A stretch of 64,000 nucleotides of DNA from Paenibacillus sp. MMS18-CY102 (GTDB lineage: Bacteria; Bacillota; Bacilli; Paenibacillales; Paenibacillaceae), in contig NZ_WSTC01000011.1 of assembly GCF_009789195.1 (NCBI RefSeq), positions 1 through 64,000 on the forward strand. Direction: 5' to 3'. The stretch's first letter is position 1. Every line of letters begins with the position of its first letter. Shown here one piece after another: positions 8,300 to 18,218 of the stretch. Below the pieces are notes generated by a model. It saw only the letters and a program-made list of their open reading frames with translations, had not been told where the DNA came from and made no database searches. The translations under genes were made by a program, and so were the position numbers.

Positions 8300-8323
8300 A
8301 CAGGCGAATCGGAGGGGCTTCCT

Positions 8324-9013
8324 ATGCTAGAGTGGCTGAGCGGCTGGCTCAAAGACATCATTACAGTCATCCTGCTTGCCGCCATCGTCGACCTGCTGCT
8401 TCCGAACAAAGCGATGCAGCGTTATGCGAGATTGGTTGTAGGGTTAATCGTGCTGATTACGATTCTGTCGCCGCTTATCCGCTTGTTCCAGGGCGATTTT
8501 AACCAGCGGGTCGAAGACGGCATGGCCGCATGGGAGCGGGCCAGTGCGAGCAGCTCTGTCGAGATGCCAACCCTGCAACAAATTACGAAGGATGCCGAGC
8601 GGCTGAATACGGAGCGGCAGCGCCAAGCTTCAGCTCTCGCTGAACGTCAGCTTGCTGCGGCGATGGGCAAACAGATCGACAGCAAGCTGGGCGTAGAAGG
8701 AACGTTAGCGACTGTAAAGCTGAGCGCCAGCGAAGAGGGAATCGAGCAAGTTATCATCACGCTATCTTCTGCACCGCAAGCCTCGAATGGGGAAGCGGAG
8801 ACACTTCCAACGCCTGGCTCGCCTGAACCTGTTCAACCTGTCGATATCTCCATCAGCGTATCGAACGATCATGCGGCAGGAGCGACAGAAGCAGGCGGGC
8901 GGCAAGCGGAACAAAGCCAGGCCATCAAGCCGGAATGGAAAACAGCGGTTGCGGATGTACTTCACAAGGGCTGGGGCGTGTCGCCGGATCAAATCGAAGT
9001 TCGCATGAAATAG
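8324..9013 (+). CDS. spoIIIAF: Stage III sporulation protein AF
   Basis: A 229-residue protein with two N-terminal membrane segments (about 9-24 and 36-53) and a soluble C-terminal domain, as in SpoIIIAF, a ring-forming protein of the YscJ-like class. The signature LVVGLIVLITILSPLIRLF lies in the second helix. The C-terminus ends VSPDQIEVRMK, the typical final strand. Start and GGAGGGG site are clear at 8324. Residues of about 145-190 are a Ser/Pro/Glu-rich linker, so the protein is a little longer than the B. subtilis version. Confidence 0.93.
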   Translation: MLEWLSGWLKDIITVILLAAIVDLLLPNKAMQRYARLVVGLIVLITILSPLIRLFQGDFNQRVEDGMAAWERASASSSVEMPTLQQITKDAERLNTERQRQASALAERQLAAAMGKQIDSKLGVEGTLATVKLSASEEGIEQVIITLSSAPQASNGEAETLPTPGSPEPVQPVDISISVSNDHAAGATEAGGRQAEQSQAIKPEWKTAVADVLHKGWGVSPDQIEVRMK

Positions 9014-9043
9014 GTAAAGGATTGCCTGGAAGGGGGATTATCG

Positions 9044-9673
9044 GTGGCAAAATGGCTCGACGGCCTAGAAACGGCAATCGGCGGTGGAACGGGAGGACCC
9101 AAACGCGTTCGCACCTTACGCTGGTTGTTGTTGATTGGAGGGCTCGGCGCCGCACTTATGCTCGTGAACTCCTACGTGAATTTCGACCGGGTCGCGCCTG
9201 CCACGAATGCGACTGATCCGCCTCCAGGTGACGTTCCGGCATTGGCGAATCATGGCAGCGACTCGCCTTTCACCATGATCGAGCAGCCGATCGAGAACCG
9301 GCTGAAAGATATTTTGGAGAAAATCGTTGGCGTTGGCACGGTCGATGTACTCGTTACAATCGATTCGACGGAAGAGGTCATTTACGCTCAGGAAACCAAT
9401 AAGTCGCAGCAGGTGAATGACGAGAGCGACCGCAATGGCGGCAAACGCCATTTGACGACGATGACCGAGAACGGAAGAGTTGTGCTGTACGAGGTGTCGG
9501 GCGATCAAACCCCGATTATTACGAAAAAAATAAAGCCGCGCATTAGCGGCATTCTGATCGTCGCTAAAGGCTCGGAGAACCCTGTAGTTAAACGGCTAAT
9601 TCTAGATGCAGTAGAGAAAGGCATCAATGTCCCGATCAATCGCATCTCCATCGCTCCGCGCAAGCAGCAGTAG
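9044..9673 (+). CDS. spoIIIAG: Stage III sporulation protein AG
   Basis: A 209-residue ring-forming channel protein in the mother-cell membrane. There is one membrane segment (about 26-43, LRWLLLIGGLGAALMLVNS) followed by a YscJ/FliF-like domain containing ILEKIVGVGTVDVLVTIDST and GILIVAKGSENPVVK. SpoIIIAG assembles a large ring around the channel in B. subtilis. Translation starts at GTG 9044 after GGAAGGGGG. A short Pro-rich linker separates membrane anchor and domain. Confidence 0.93.
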   Translation: MAKWLDGLETAIGGGTGGPKRVRTLRWLLLIGGLGAALMLVNSYVNFDRVAPATNATDPPPGDVPALANHGSDSPFTMIEQPIENRLKDILEKIVGVGTVDVLVTIDSTEEVIYAQETNKSQQVNDESDRNGGKRHLTTMTENGRVVLYEVSGDQTPIITKKIKPRISGILIVAKGSENPVVKRLILDAVEKGINVPINRISIAPRKQQ

Positions 9674-9730
9674 ACGAGGCGGGCGTTTAATAAAACTATT
9701 ATGAGAGCAGAAAGAGGAGGGTGTTCAACC

Positions 9731-10522
9731 ATGAACACGAAAAGACAAACGATTTGGCTCGTATCGATGCTTAGCTTAATGGTCATCTTGTCTGCGTACT
9801 ATCTGTTCACGGAAGACCTGAATTCGCCGTCTAACAATCTCGTATCTGAGAATGGGCAAACGGATAAGGCAGCGGTGCAAAATGCGACGGAGGCGACGGC
9901 GGGCAGCGATGATGGCGCGATCGTCGTCAATGAAGTGGATGGTGGCCAAGGTGCGGCAAGTGGCGAAACGGCCACAGGCGCGACAGATAAAGGTGGAGAA
10001 TCTGGCGCGTCCACGGCTACGGGCACTGACGCCCAAGAGGGCAAGGCAGCAGAGAGCGATCCATCAGCAGCTGTCGAAGGCGGCAAACAGGCGGCATCCT
10101 CAGTTGATGAGGTGAGCGAGCAAGACAAGCAAGTGCTTGACCAATTGGAGTCGCAAAGCGCGTCGGCAACGATGAACACGGTCTTTAATGAGCTGAAGTA
10201 CAAGCAACAAGAGCAGTTTACGAAGGAGCAAGACCAACTGATGGATGTGATTAGCAATACGAAAGATGCAACCGGTGAAGATGCGAAGCAGGCAACCGCG
10301 AAGCTGGAGCTGCTGGAAGAAAAGATGGAGAAAATTACGGCGCTAGAAGAGGAACTCAACCAGCTTTATCCGATCGCTGTCGTTGATGCGCAGCAAGACC
10401 GCTATAAGGTTGTCGTTCAAAGCGAGAAACTGGAGCGAAGCAAAGCTGCTGATATCGTTGACATGGTCACAAAGTCGCTTGATGTAACCCCAGATCGCGT
10501 TACTGTACAATATGTGCCTTAA
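9731..10522 (+). CDS. spoIIIAH: Stage III sporulation protein AH
   Basis: The mother-cell partner of forespore SpoIIQ; the two meet between the membranes to join the channel. There is one membrane helix (about 7-26), then a very long Ala/Gly/Thr/Glu-rich low-complexity linker (about 30-125), a coiled region and a YscJ-like C-terminal domain (IAVVDAQQDRYKVVVQ to the end). It has 263 residues against about 218 in B. subtilis; the extra length is in the linker. Start 9731 follows GAGGAGGG with suitable spacing. It is the last gene of the operon, followed by a terminator. Confidence 0.93.
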   Translation: MNTKRQTIWLVSMLSLMVILSAYYLFTEDLNSPSNNLVSENGQTDKAAVQNATEATAGSDDGAIVVNEVDGGQGAASGETATGATDKGGESGASTATGTDAQEGKAAESDPSAAVEGGKQAASSVDEVSEQDKQVLDQLESQSASATMNTVFNELKYKQQEQFTKEQDQLMDVISNTKDATGEDAKQATAKLELLEEKMEKITALEEELNQLYPIAVVDAQQDRYKVVVQSEKLERSKAADIVDMVTKSLDVTPDRVTVQYVP

Positions 10523-10554
10523 GCACTGAGATGAAGCTTTAAGGCTGGCAGATA

Positions 10555-10595
10555 GAGTCCGTCAGGCTGGGGGAACCCAGCTCGGCGGGCTCTTT
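10555..10595 (+). terminator. Terminator of the spoIIIA operon
   Basis: GAGTCCGTCAGGCTGGG pairs with CCCAGCTCGGCGGGCTC around a GGAA-type loop, followed by TTT. It is a strong GC-rich stem, although the T-run is short. Confidence 0.75.
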
Positions 10596-10644
10596 GCATC
10601 GCGCATTGGAGGGGCGTTTAGAGCCGCGGAGCGGATAAAAACTA

Positions 10645-10673
10645 TGTTTGTTCGGAATTGTTTATGATATAAT
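10645..10673 (+). promoter_or_regulatory. Sigma-A promoter of accB-accC
   Basis: TATAAT at 10668-10673 is preceded by TGA, giving an extended -10 (TGATATAAT). The -35, TGTTTG at 17 bp, is weak, as is common with extended -10 promoters. The leader before accB is about 100 bases. Confidence 0.65.
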
Positions 10674-10779
10674 ACTTACGTTATGGGTAACAATTGGCAT
10701 TCTTCCCCTGCGCGGACCGGTATGCCGCGACTACGAAGCGGACAAGCTTCGTTACATGATGAAGGAGTGAATCATTCGG

Positions 10780-11280
10780 ATGTTCAAACTGAACGAAATA
10801 AAAGAACTGATTAAACTAGTCGACCAAACTTCCGTACAAGAGGTCGAAATTGAGAACGAAGGCGCACGCCTATTGATCCGCAAGCCAGGCAAAACAGAAA
10901 TCGTTAACGTCCAAACATCTGCAGCACAAGTTGCGCCTGTATACGCAGCGGCGCCTGTTGCAGCACCTGTTGCTGCTGCCCAAGTGCCAGCGGCGGCTCC
11001 GGCGCAGGCAGAAGCGACTGCTGCATCGGCTATTGATTCCCTGCACAAAATCGTTTCGCCAATGGTAGGCACGTTCTATTCGGCTCCATCGCCAGACGCA
11101 GCTAACTTCGTTCAGAAGGGCGCACGCGTATCGGACAAGACGGTTGTTTGCATTTTGGAAGCAATGAAGCTGATGAACGAAATCGAAGCGGAAGTCCGCG
11201 GAGAAATTGTAGAAGTGCTCGTCGAGAACGGCCAGCTGGTGGAGTTCGGCCAACCGTTGTTCCTCGTAAAGCCGGAATAA
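10780..11280 (+). CDS. accB: Biotin carboxyl carrier protein of acetyl-CoA carboxylase
   Basis: A 166-residue carrier that holds biotin and moves CO2 from biotin carboxylase to the carboxyltransferase, making malonyl-CoA for fatty acid synthesis. The biotinylation motif [11 protein letters not shown] lies near residues 127-137 with Lys about 130. The middle (about 48-82) is the usual flexible Ala/Pro linker. The N-terminal helix region [18 protein letters not shown] is typical. It is co-transcribed with accC 54 bp downstream. The strong ribosome site GAAGGAG supports the start. Confidence 0.96.
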   Translation: MFKLNEIKELIKLVDQTSVQEVEIENEGARLLIRKPGKTEIVNVQTSAAQVAPVYAAAPVAAPVAAAQVPAAAPAQAEATAASAIDSLHKIVSPMVGTFYSAPSPDAANFVQKGARVSDKTVVCILEAMKLMNEIEAEVRGEIVEVLVENGQLVEFGQPLFLVKPE

Positions 11281-11334
11281 GAGAGTCCTTTTTAACGGCT
11301 CATTTTCCATATTGCTGCTGAAAGGGGTTTCCCA

Positions 11335-12708
11335 TTGAAATTTCATAAAATATTGATCGCCAATCGCGGCGAGATTGCTGTTCGAATTATTCGGGCTTGC
11401 CGGGAGCAAGGCATATTGACGGTTGCCGTTTACTCAGAGGCTGACCGTGATTCCCTTCATGTTCGGCTCGCCGATGAGGCGTATTGCATTGGGCCAACGC
11501 TGTCCAAAGACAGCTATTTGAATTTAACGAATATTATGAGTGTAGCTACATTGACGGGTTGCGACGCGATCCATCCTGGCTATGGATTTTTGGCAGAAAA
11601 TGCGGATTTCGCCGAAATTTGCGAATCCTGTAACGTAACATTTATCGGCCCTTCGCCATCTGCTATTAGCAAAATGGGCGACAAAGCCGTTGCAAAACAA
11701 ACGATGAAGGACGCCAACGTCCCTGTAATTCCGGGTTCCGATGGCCTTATCGAAGATATGGATGATGCGATCCGCATTGCACGCGAGATTGGCTATCCGG
11801 TAATTATTAAAGCGACAGCAGGCGGAGGCGGCAAAGGCATCCGGATCGCTGACAACGAAGAATCGCTAATTTCGCAAATTACGACCGCACAGCAGGAAGC
11901 GCAAAAAGCATTTGGCAATGCGGGCGTTTATCTAGAGAAATATTTGACAGGCATGAAGCATGTTGAGATTCAAATTATGGCGGACAAGCATGGCAATGCG
12001 ATTCATTTGTTTGAGCGTGATTGCTCTGTACAACGCCGCCGCCAGAAGCTGGTAGAAGAAGCGCCATGTCCAGTATTGGATCCCGCTGTTCGTGAGAAAA
12101 TGGGGCAAGCCGCTGTTCGTGCTGCGCTTGCGGTAGACTATTCCGGCGCAGGTACGCTTGAGTTCTTGCTCGGCCCTGATGGCAACTTCTACTTCATGGA
12201 AATGAACACGCGGATTCAGGTAGAGCATCCGGTTACGGAATTGATTACCGGCGTTGATTTGATCCGTGAGATGATTTCGGTCGCAGAGGGCAATCCGCTT
12301 TCTGTCCGCCAAGAAGACATTCGCGTTAACGGCTGGGCAATTGAGTGCCGGATTAATGCGGAAGATCCAGACCGCAACTTTATGCCATCCCCTGGCCAGA
12401 TTCAATTTTATTTGCCGCCAGGCGGCCTAGGCGTACGCGTCGATTCTGCTGCATATCCCGGCTATACGATCTCGCCACATTATGATTCCATGATTGCGAA
12501 GCTGATCGTATGGGGCGCAACGCGCGAGGAAGCGATCGCCAGAATGAAGCGGGCGCTGCTCGAGTTCGATATTGAAGGAATCCGTACGACGATTCCTTTC
12601 CATTTGAAGCTGCTTAACCATCCTATATTTATTAGCGGAGACTTCGACATCAAGTTTTTGGAAGAGCATGATGTGAATCATCCCGAGGCAGCTGCAGCGG
12701 AGGTTTAA
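11335..12708 (+). CDS. accC: Acetyl-CoA carboxylase, biotin carboxylase subunit
   Basis: A 457-residue ATP-dependent enzyme that carboxylates the biotin on AccB. N-terminal [19 protein letters not shown]-grasp glycine loop [13 protein letters not shown] (about residues 163-175) and the catalytic [14 protein letters not shown] (about 287-300) are all present. Start is TTG 11335 after GAAAGGGG, giving the family-like [14 protein letters not shown]-terminus. Length is normal. It forms an operon with accB. The carboxyltransferase genes accDA are not in this window. Confidence 0.96.
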   Translation: MKFHKILIANRGEIAVRIIRACREQGILTVAVYSEADRDSLHVRLADEAYCIGPTLSKDSYLNLTNIMSVATLTGCDAIHPGYGFLAENADFAEICESCNVTFIGPSPSAISKMGDKAVAKQTMKDANVPVIPGSDGLIEDMDDAIRIAREIGYPVIIKATAGGGGKGIRIADNEESLISQITTAQQEAQKAFGNAGVYLEKYLTGMKHVEIQIMADKHGNAIHLFERDCSVQRRRQKLVEEAPCPVLDPAVREKMGQAAVRAALAVDYSGAGTLEFLLGPDGNFYFMEMNTRIQVEHPVTELITGVDLIREMISVAEGNPLSVRQEDIRVNGWAIECRINAEDPDRNFMPSPGQIQFYLPPGGLGVRVDSAAYPGYTISPHYDSMIAKLIVWGATREEAIARMKRALLEFDIEGIRTTIPFHLKLLNHPIFISGDFDIKFLEEHDVNHPEAAAAEV

Positions 12709-12734
12709 GACGCGGATAATGAATTGGCCAAGGT

Positions 12735-12763
12735 TTGTCATAAAACTGGCCTGATGTTATAGT
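12735..12763 (+). promoter_or_regulatory. Sigma-A promoter before yqhY
   Basis: TTGTCA (12735-12740), 17 bp, TATAGT (12758-12763): a good vegetative promoter 80 bp before the Asp23-family gene. Confidence 0.7.
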
Positions 12764-12842
12764 ATAGAGATTAGAAGCGGATAAGCCTCCGGCAACAGTA
12801 GCCCGGAGATGCGCTCGACTTTTAGGGAGGTGCAGAAGAATC

Positions 12843-13250
12843 ATGAGTACGATTGCAACGGATTATGAGCGGACGGACATTGGCAGTATTCAGATCGCGC
12901 CTGAAGTCATTGAGGTCATCGCCGGTTTGGCGACGGTTGAAGTTCAAGGAGTAGCTGGCATGAGCGGCGGCTTCGCAGGCGGTATCGCTGAACTGCTCGG
13001 ACGCAAAAACCTTTCCAAAGGCGTTAAGGTAGAGGTTGGCCAACGGGAGGCAGCTGTTGACGTTTCGATCATTGTGGAATTCGGCAACCGCATTCCAGAC
13101 ATTGCATCCGAGATTCAACGCAACGTCAAGCGCTCGATTGAAACGATGACTGGCTTGCACGTTGTTGAAGTAAATGTACACATTCATGACGTTCACTTTA
13201 AGGTAGCAGACAAAACAGACGAAGAAGACATATTCCAGCGGGTGAAATAG
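12843..13250 (+). CDS. yqhY: Asp23/Gls24-family envelope stress protein (YqhY)
   Basis: A 135-residue Asp23/Gls24 protein. Typical motifs are IQIAPEVIEVIAGLATVEVQGVAG in the N-terminal third, and VDVSIIVEFGNRIPDIASEIQ and VKRSIETMTGLHVVEVNVHI in the second half. Its position beside accBC matches Bacillus, where mutants in yqhY affect acetyl-CoA carboxylase activity. The biochemical role is not settled. A terminator follows, so it is probably a single-gene unit, though the related AmaP-like membrane protein is next. Confidence 0.92.
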   Translation: MSTIATDYERTDIGSIQIAPEVIEVIAGLATVEVQGVAGMSGGFAGGIAELLGRKNLSKGVKVEVGQREAAVDVSIIVEFGNRIPDIASEIQRNVKRSIETMTGLHVVEVNVHIHDVHFKVADKTDEEDIFQRVK

Positions 13251-13288
13251 TTGTTCGAACCGCGCGTGCGCGGATAGGCAAGATCGTT

Positions 13289-13334
13289 CAAAACCCCCTC
13301 GTGATTGGGCATGCCGCTCTGCGCTAGGGGGTTT
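13289..13334 (+). terminator. Terminator after yqhY
   Basis: AAAACCCCCT and AGGGGGTTTT flank a GC-rich loop with an inner stem; the T-run is short. It separates yqhY from amaP. Confidence 0.65.
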
Positions 13335-13365
13335 TCATTCCGTCATGCCGGAGGAGGCCTTTACG

Positions 13366-13926
13366 TTGGTCAGAGTAGTGGACAAGCTATTGCTATTCTT
13401 ATACAGCATTGCAATCGGAGCCGCATCGATTGGCCTGTTTTGCCTTGGAGTGCGTTGGATTCCTGAGGAAACGGTTGTCGACGGCGTACGGAATTTATAT
13501 GGAGATGAACAGTGGATTCAAATTACGGCGACGGCAGTTGGCGTAGTTTTGTTCCTCATTAGCCTCCGCCTGTTTTATGTTTCAGTGAAGCGCAGTAACG
13601 GGTCGACGCCTTCGATTGATCAGCGCAACGAATTCGGGGATGTTCGCATTTCCATGGAAACGGTTGAAAATCTCGCGCTTAAGGCTGCATCGCGTCATCG
13701 CGGATTAAAGGACTTGCGTGCACGCATTCGTGTAACAGACGCGGGGCTTGATATCGTCATTCGTACGGTGGTTGAAGGCGATTCGTCGATACCTACGTTA
13801 ACGGAAGAAATTCAACGCTCGGTAAAAGGGCATATTGAAGAAATTACAGGCATCCCTGTTGCTGGAGTATCGGTATTCGTTGCGAATGTGGTACAAGCAC
13901 CTGCATTCAAAAGCCGCGTGGAATAG
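13366..13926 (+). CDS. amaP: Alkaline-shock membrane anchor protein AmaP
   Basis: A membrane protein with two N-terminal helices (about residues 5-24 and 50-70 counted from TTG 13366) followed by an Asp23-like domain (VRISMETVENLALKAASRH..., LTEEIQRSVKGHIEEITGIPVAGVSVFV). In staphylococci AmaP anchors Asp23 at the membrane. I prefer TTG 13366 because GGAGGAGG ends 8 bases before it; ATG 13345 is the alternative and adds seven residues that overlap this site. The next gene, DUF2273, also belongs to this conserved set, which supports the call. Confidence 0.85.
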   Translation: MVRVVDKLLLFLYSIAIGAASIGLFCLGVRWIPEETVVDGVRNLYGDEQWIQITATAVGVVLFLISLRLFYVSVKRSNGSTPSIDQRNEFGDVRISMETVENLALKAASRHRGLKDLRARIRVTDAGLDIVIRTVVEGDSSIPTLTEEIQRSVKGHIEEITGIPVAGVSVFVANVVQAPAFKSRVE

Positions 13927-13941
13927 AGGTGGGCTGACCCG

Positions 13942-14181
13942 ATGTGGAAGCAATGGCTCAGCGCGTATCCGGGGAGAATCGCCGGTGCGGTCGCAGGTTT
14001 CGTCCTAGGGCTTATATATTTGATCGTCGGTTTTTGGGACATGCTCGTATTCGCATTTTTAATTAGTGTCGGATATGCGATAGGCAAACGTTTAGAAACG
14101 GGTGAAGGATCACTGCTGCCGTTCAGCCGTGTGGCAGAATGGGTGGAACGTTGGATTGGCCGCCAACGCCCGTTCCGGTAA
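13942..14181 (+). CDS. DUF2273 small membrane protein
   Basis: A 79-residue protein with two membrane helices (about 11-29 and 32-48) and a basic, amphipathic tail ending WIGRQRPFR. Genes of this kind follow amaP in many Firmicutes and are named only as DUF2273. It lies 15 bp after amaP with a GAGGTG-type site, so it is probably co-transcribed. Function is unknown; a part in the Asp23/AmaP membrane complex is inferred from context only. Confidence 0.8.
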   Translation: MWKQWLSAYPGRIAGAVAGFVLGLIYLIVGFWDMLVFAFLISVGYAIGKRLETGEGSLLPFSRVAEWVERWIGRQRPFR

Positions 14182-14342
14182 TCCTGTGGTCTCCTCCGTA
14201 CTCCGGAAGCCGGCCGATGCGCCGCTGCTTTGGAGCAGGGAGGAGATCATAGGTTTTTTATGTTCATAGGTTAGATTGTTCACGTACGGAAGAACGTCGG
14301 CAGACGTTTTTCTTGTTTATGACGGAAGGTTAGGGAGGCCCC

Positions 14343-14813
14343 ATGAAGCGGAGATTAGCACGGGAAATTGCAGTACAGAGCTTATATCAGATGGAAATGA
14401 ACGAAGTTACGGCCGAAGAAGCGGTGGATATGTTGATGGAGGAAGCCCGCCAGCAAGATAACGAACTCGGTGCCCATCCTGCAGAAGCAGCGAAAGTGAA
14501 CGCATTTACGCGTGAGCTTGTTTTTGGCGTAATCGAACGAAAGTCGGCAATTGACCAAATGCTGCAGCAATATTTGACCGGATGGCAAGTCGATCGTCTA
14601 TCGCGCGTAGACCGGCAAGTGCTTCGCCTCGCATGCTACGAGATTTTATTTCGCGATGATGTGCCGCCTAAAGCGGCAATTAATGAAGCGATTGAGCTTG
14701 CAAAGCATTTTGGAACCGATGAATCCGGCAAGTTTGTCAATGGCGTGCTTGGTAAGCTGATTAGCACAATCAAGCAATCAAATGAGGAATCACAACTACG
14801 AGTTGACGAATAG
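14343..14813 (+). CDS. nusB: Transcription antitermination protein NusB
   Basis: A 156-residue all-helical RNA-binding protein that, with NusE, binds boxA RNA to promote antitermination of rRNA operons. The N-terminus [18 protein letters not shown] and the C-terminal [27 protein letters not shown] block are diagnostic. Start ATG follows GGTTAGGGAGG. It heads a run of housekeeping genes (folD, xseA, xseB, ispA, dxs) in the Bacillus order. In the 161-bp gap upstream I see no confident promoter. Confidence 0.96.
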   Translation: MKRRLAREIAVQSLYQMEMNEVTAEEAVDMLMEEARQQDNELGAHPAEAAKVNAFTRELVFGVIERKSAIDQMLQQYLTGWQVDRLSRVDRQVLRLACYEILFRDDVPPKAAINEAIELAKHFGTDESGKFVNGVLGKLISTIKQSNEESQLRVDE

Positions 14814-14832
14814 TTTAAAGGAGCGATACGAC

Positions 14833-15693
14833 ATGGGAGCACAGATTATTAATGGCAAGTTGATTTCGGATACGATTCGGGAAGAAGTAAAAGCAGAAGC
14901 GGCGAAATTGCAACAGCAAGGCATTGTGCCAGGTCTGGCTGTTGTGCTTGTAGGCGAAGATCCTGCTTCTAAAGTATATGTGGGCAGCAAAGAGAAGGCA
15001 TGCCAACAGCTCGGTTTCTACTCCGAGGTGCACCGCCTAGGCGCAGATACGTCGGAAGAGCAGCTTCTCGCGCTTATCAATAAGCTGAATGAGCAAGCAA
15101 CGATTAACGGCATTCTCGTACAGCTTCCGCTGCCGAAGCATATTAATGAAAAAGCGGTTATTGATGCGATTCGTGTAGACAAGGACGTTGATGGGTTCCA
15201 TCCTGAGAGCGTTGGCAACTTGGTTATTGGAGACGATAGCCTGCTGCCTTGTACGCCTGCTGGCGTCATCGAGCTGATCAAACGTACCGGTACAGATATT
15301 TCCGGCAAGCATGCTGTTGTCATCGGCCGCAGCAACATTGTTGGCAAGCCAGTCGCCATGCTGCTTCTTCGCGAGAATGCGACGGTATCGATTTGCCATT
15401 CTCGTACGGCGAACCTGAAAGAGCTTGCTTCGCAAGCTGATATTGTCGTAGCAGCAATCGGCAAGCCGAATGCGATTGACCGCTCCTATATCAAGCCAGG
15501 CGCAGTCGTAATCGACGTCGGAATCAACCGCCTGCCTGACGGCAAGCTCGTTGGTGATGTTCATTACGAAGATTGCCTTGAGACAGCAGGCGCTATTACG
15601 CCAGTGCCAGGCGGCGTAGGCCCAATGACGATTACGATGCTGATGCAAAACACGCTTAAAGCAGCCAAGAAGGCACACGGGCTTAGCGTGTGA
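14833..15693 (+). CDS. folD: Bifunctional methylenetetrahydrofolate dehydrogenase/cyclohydrolase
   Basis: A 286-residue cytosolic enzyme that interconverts 5,10-methylene- and 10-formyl-tetrahydrofolate. Signature stretches are [18 protein letters not shown] (includes Lys of the active site), [29 protein letters not shown] and the Rossmann motif [32 protein letters not shown] near the C-terminus completes the pattern. I chose ATG 14833 after AAAGGAG; an upstream in-frame ATG lies inside nusB. The stop overlaps the xseA start codon. Confidence 0.96.
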   Translation: MGAQIINGKLISDTIREEVKAEAAKLQQQGIVPGLAVVLVGEDPASKVYVGSKEKACQQLGFYSEVHRLGADTSEEQLLALINKLNEQATINGILVQLPLPKHINEKAVIDAIRVDKDVDGFHPESVGNLVIGDDSLLPCTPAGVIELIKRTGTDISGKHAVVIGRSNIVGKPVAMLLLRENATVSICHSRTANLKELASQADIVVAAIGKPNAIDRSYIKPGAVVIDVGINRLPDGKLVGDVHYEDCLETAGAITPVPGGVGPMTITMLMQNTLKAAKKAHGLSV

Positions 15694-17066
15694 CCACGAT
15701 GTCAAACGCTCCTCACATCTATTCCATCAAGGAATTGAATCGATACATTAAGATGAAGTTAGAAGCAGACAAGCTTCTAGGCGATGTATGGCTTCGAGGC
15801 GAAATTTCGAACTTCACCCACCATTCCAGCGGCCATATGTATTTTACGCTGAAAGATCGGGATAGCCGATTGAAATGTATTATGTTTGCTTCGCATAACC
15901 GATCCCTTCCGTTCATTCCGAAGGAAGGGACGAAGGTTATCGCAAGAGGAAACATCTCGGTGTATGAGCGTGATGGCAATTATCAATATTATGTGACGGC
16001 TATGCAGCCGGATGGGATTGGCAGTTTATATCTAGCTTATGAGCAGTTGAAAAAGAAGCTGGAAGACGAAGGGTTGTTCGATGCCGCTCGTAAACGCCAA
16101 ATTCCTACATTCCCGCGAGCTATAGGCGTTATTACTTCACCTACTGGCGCAGCTGTGCGCGACGTCATTATTACGCTGCAGCGGCGCCATCCGTCTGTTC
16201 CCATCATTGTATGCCCTGTTCTCGTTCAAGGCGCAGGTGCGGGGCAGTCGATTGTCCAAGCCATACAATTTATGAACCGAATGGCTGAAACAGACGTATT
16301 AATTGTTGGGCGTGGCGGCGGCTCGTTAGAAGAGCTGTGGGCGTTCAATGAAGAAGCAGTCGCACGTGCGATAGCGAATTCTGCGATTCCAATTATTTCG
16401 GCTGTTGGGCATGAGACGGATTTTACAATTGCTGATTTTGTATCAGATCTTAGGGCAGCAACGCCAACGGCAGCGGCTGAGTTAGCGGTGCCGCATATGG
16501 ATGAACTAAAGCGTCAGCTTGATCGTCTTAAACATAGGCTGCTTCAATCGGTACAGTTGTCGATTCGGACGCGGCGTGAGCAGTTAGAACGCGTGAAACG
16601 TTCGCCTTTCTTTATTCACCCCCGCCGTTACTTGCTGGATCAAGCGCAGCGTTTGGATCGTTTAGAAGAACGGCTCACTCACTTGGCACAGCGAAGAGTT
16701 GAGCGAGGGCGGAATCGATTAATGAATTTGAACCAAGCGCTTTCGGCACATCATCCAGGCCAAGCCGTAGCAGCTGCTGCTGAGAAACAGCAGGCATTGC
16801 GCAAGCGGATGGAGGCTGCGCTTGCTACGCAATTAAAGGAACACAAAATCCGGCTAACGGGAACGATCCGGCAATTGGATGCGTTAAGCCCGCTTAAAGT
16901 AATGTCGCGCGGTTATAGCCTAGTTTACGATGAGCAAGAACAGAAGCTTATTCGGTCGGTTGCCGAGGTGCAGCCAGGCGATCTTGTTCGGATAAAGCTG
17001 AAGGATGGCCAGCTTGACTGCCATGTATGGTCGATGAGAGGAGATGAGCAAGATGGAAACGAATGA
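15690..17066 (+). CDS. xseA: Exodeoxyribonuclease VII large subunit
   Basis: A 458-residue catalytic subunit of exonuclease VII, which degrades single-stranded DNA. There is an OB-fold N-terminal domain (about 10-105, [24 protein letters not shown]), a catalytic core with [31 protein letters not shown] and [20 protein letters not shown], and a long coiled-coil that binds XseB. Start is either GTG 15690, overlapping the folD stop, or ATG 15699; neither has a clear ribosome site, so translation is probably coupled to folD. It overlaps xseB. Confidence 0.95.
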   Translation: MTTMSNAPHIYSIKELNRYIKMKLEADKLLGDVWLRGEISNFTHHSSGHMYFTLKDRDSRLKCIMFASHNRSLPFIPKEGTKVIARGNISVYERDGNYQYYVTAMQPDGIGSLYLAYEQLKKKLEDEGLFDAARKRQIPTFPRAIGVITSPTGAAVRDVIITLQRRHPSVPIIVCPVLVQGAGAGQSIVQAIQFMNRMAETDVLIVGRGGGSLEELWAFNEEAVARAIANSAIPIISAVGHETDFTIADFVSDLRAATPTAAAELAVPHMDELKRQLDRLKHRLLQSVQLSIRTRREQLERVKRSPFFIHPRRYLLDQAQRLDRLEERLTHLAQRRVERGRNRLMNLNQALSAHHPGQAVAAAAEKQQALRKRMEAALATQLKEHKIRLTGTIRQLDALSPLKVMSRGYSLVYDEQEQKLIRSVAEVQPGDLVRIKLKDGQLDCHVWSMRGDEQDGNE

Positions 17067-17301
17067 TCAGGTTTCATTTGAGGAAGCAATGGATAAGCTT
17101 GAAACAATCGTATCGCGTTTGGAGAATGGCGATGTTCCACTTGAAACGGCAATTGAGCTTTTTCAGGAAGGCATGAGGCTTTCCCAGCTTTGCGGGAGCA
17201 AGCTTGAGCTAGTCGAACGTAAAATCGAGCTGCTCATCGAGACGGAGCAAGGCGTTGAGCGCAAGCCTTTTGCTCCAGTAAATGAGGATAGAGGGGAATA
17301 A
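17053..17301 (+). CDS. xseB: Exodeoxyribonuclease VII small subunit
   Basis: An 82-residue helical hairpin protein that binds the XseA coiled coil. The motif FEEAMDKLETIVSRLENGDVPLE followed by ELFQEGMRLSQLC is the XseB hallmark. ATG 17053 is about 9 bases after AGGAG inside the xseA end; the in-frame ATG at 17044 touches that site. The ispA start lies 2 bases after the stop. Confidence 0.95.
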   Translation: METNDQVSFEEAMDKLETIVSRLENGDVPLETAIELFQEGMRLSQLCGSKLELVERKIELLIETEQGVERKPFAPVNEDRGE

Positions 17302-17303
17302 GG

Positions 17304-18218
17304 TTGAACGATTCGTTAACGATCCAAGAATATATTAGCCAAACGGCTTCTGATGTCGAGTCGGCCCTTCAGACGGTTCTGCCATCGCAATGGGATATTC
17401 CTGCACTGCTGAAGGAATCAATGATGTATTCCCTTCAAGCAGGCGGCAAGCGCCTGCGCCCTGCCCTCGTGCTTGCAGCCGCGGAAGCGGTCAAATGCGA
17501 CTCGCGTGCGGCAACTGCTGCGATGCCAGTAGCGTGCGCCATCGAGATGATACATACGTACTCCTTAATCCATGATGATTTGCCAGCGATGGATAACGAC
17601 GATTACCGCCGCGGCAAGCTGACGAACCACAAGGTTTACGGAGACGCTATGGCAATCTTAGCTGGCGATGCATTGCTGACGCATGCTTTTCATTCGATTG
17701 TACAGGCAACACGGCAGCATGGCGTACCAGCAGAAATTTCGATAAAGATCGTTGAAGAGCTATCCGTGATGGCAGGGTCATCGGGGATGGTGGGTGGCCA
17801 AGCGGCTGATATGTTAGGCGAGCAAGGGGTAACCTCCATTGAGCAACTGCGTTATATTCACTTGCACAAGACGAGTGATTTAATCGTATTCTCGCTTCGG
17901 GCAGGCGCTTTAATTGGCGGTGCAACAGAGGGGCAATTGGACCAAATTACGAAGTTCGGAACTTCGATTGGGCTAGCATTCCAGATACAAGATGATATTC
18001 TTGATCTGGTCGGCGATGAAGCAAAACTGGGCAAAAAAACGAATAGTGATGTGGAACAGCAGAAGGTCACTTATCCATACCTCATTGGGTTGGAAGAGAG
18101 CCGCGCAGAAGTCGAACGACTTACATCAGATGCGAAGCGGGCGCTCGACCGGGCTGGACTTGAGGGGCCTACCCGATTGTTCGGCATTGCCGATTATTTG
18201 ATGAAGCGGGACCATTGA
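17304..18218 (+). CDS. ispA: Polyprenyl (farnesyl) diphosphate synthase
   Basis: A 304-residue trans-prenyltransferase that condenses isopentenyl diphosphate to farnesyl diphosphate for undecaprenyl, quinone and other isoprenoids. Both Asp-rich motifs are seen: DDLPAMDND (about residues 93-101) and QIQDDILDL (about 229-237). GGKRLRP near residue 50 binds substrate. Start TTG 17304 is preceded by AGGGGAATAAGG. Its pairing with dxs downstream fits isoprenoid supply. Chain length (C15 or C20) cannot be fixed by eye. Confidence 0.93.
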   Translation: MNDSLTIQEYISQTASDVESALQTVLPSQWDIPALLKESMMYSLQAGGKRLRPALVLAAAEAVKCDSRAATAAMPVACAIEMIHTYSLIHDDLPAMDNDDYRRGKLTNHKVYGDAMAILAGDALLTHAFHSIVQATRQHGVPAEISIKIVEELSVMAGSSGMVGGQAADMLGEQGVTSIEQLRYIHLHKTSDLIVFSLRAGALIGGATEGQLDQITKFGTSIGLAFQIQDDILDLVGDEAKLGKKTNSDVEQQKVTYPYLIGLEESRAEVERLTSDAKRALDRAGLEGPTRLFGIADYLMKRDH

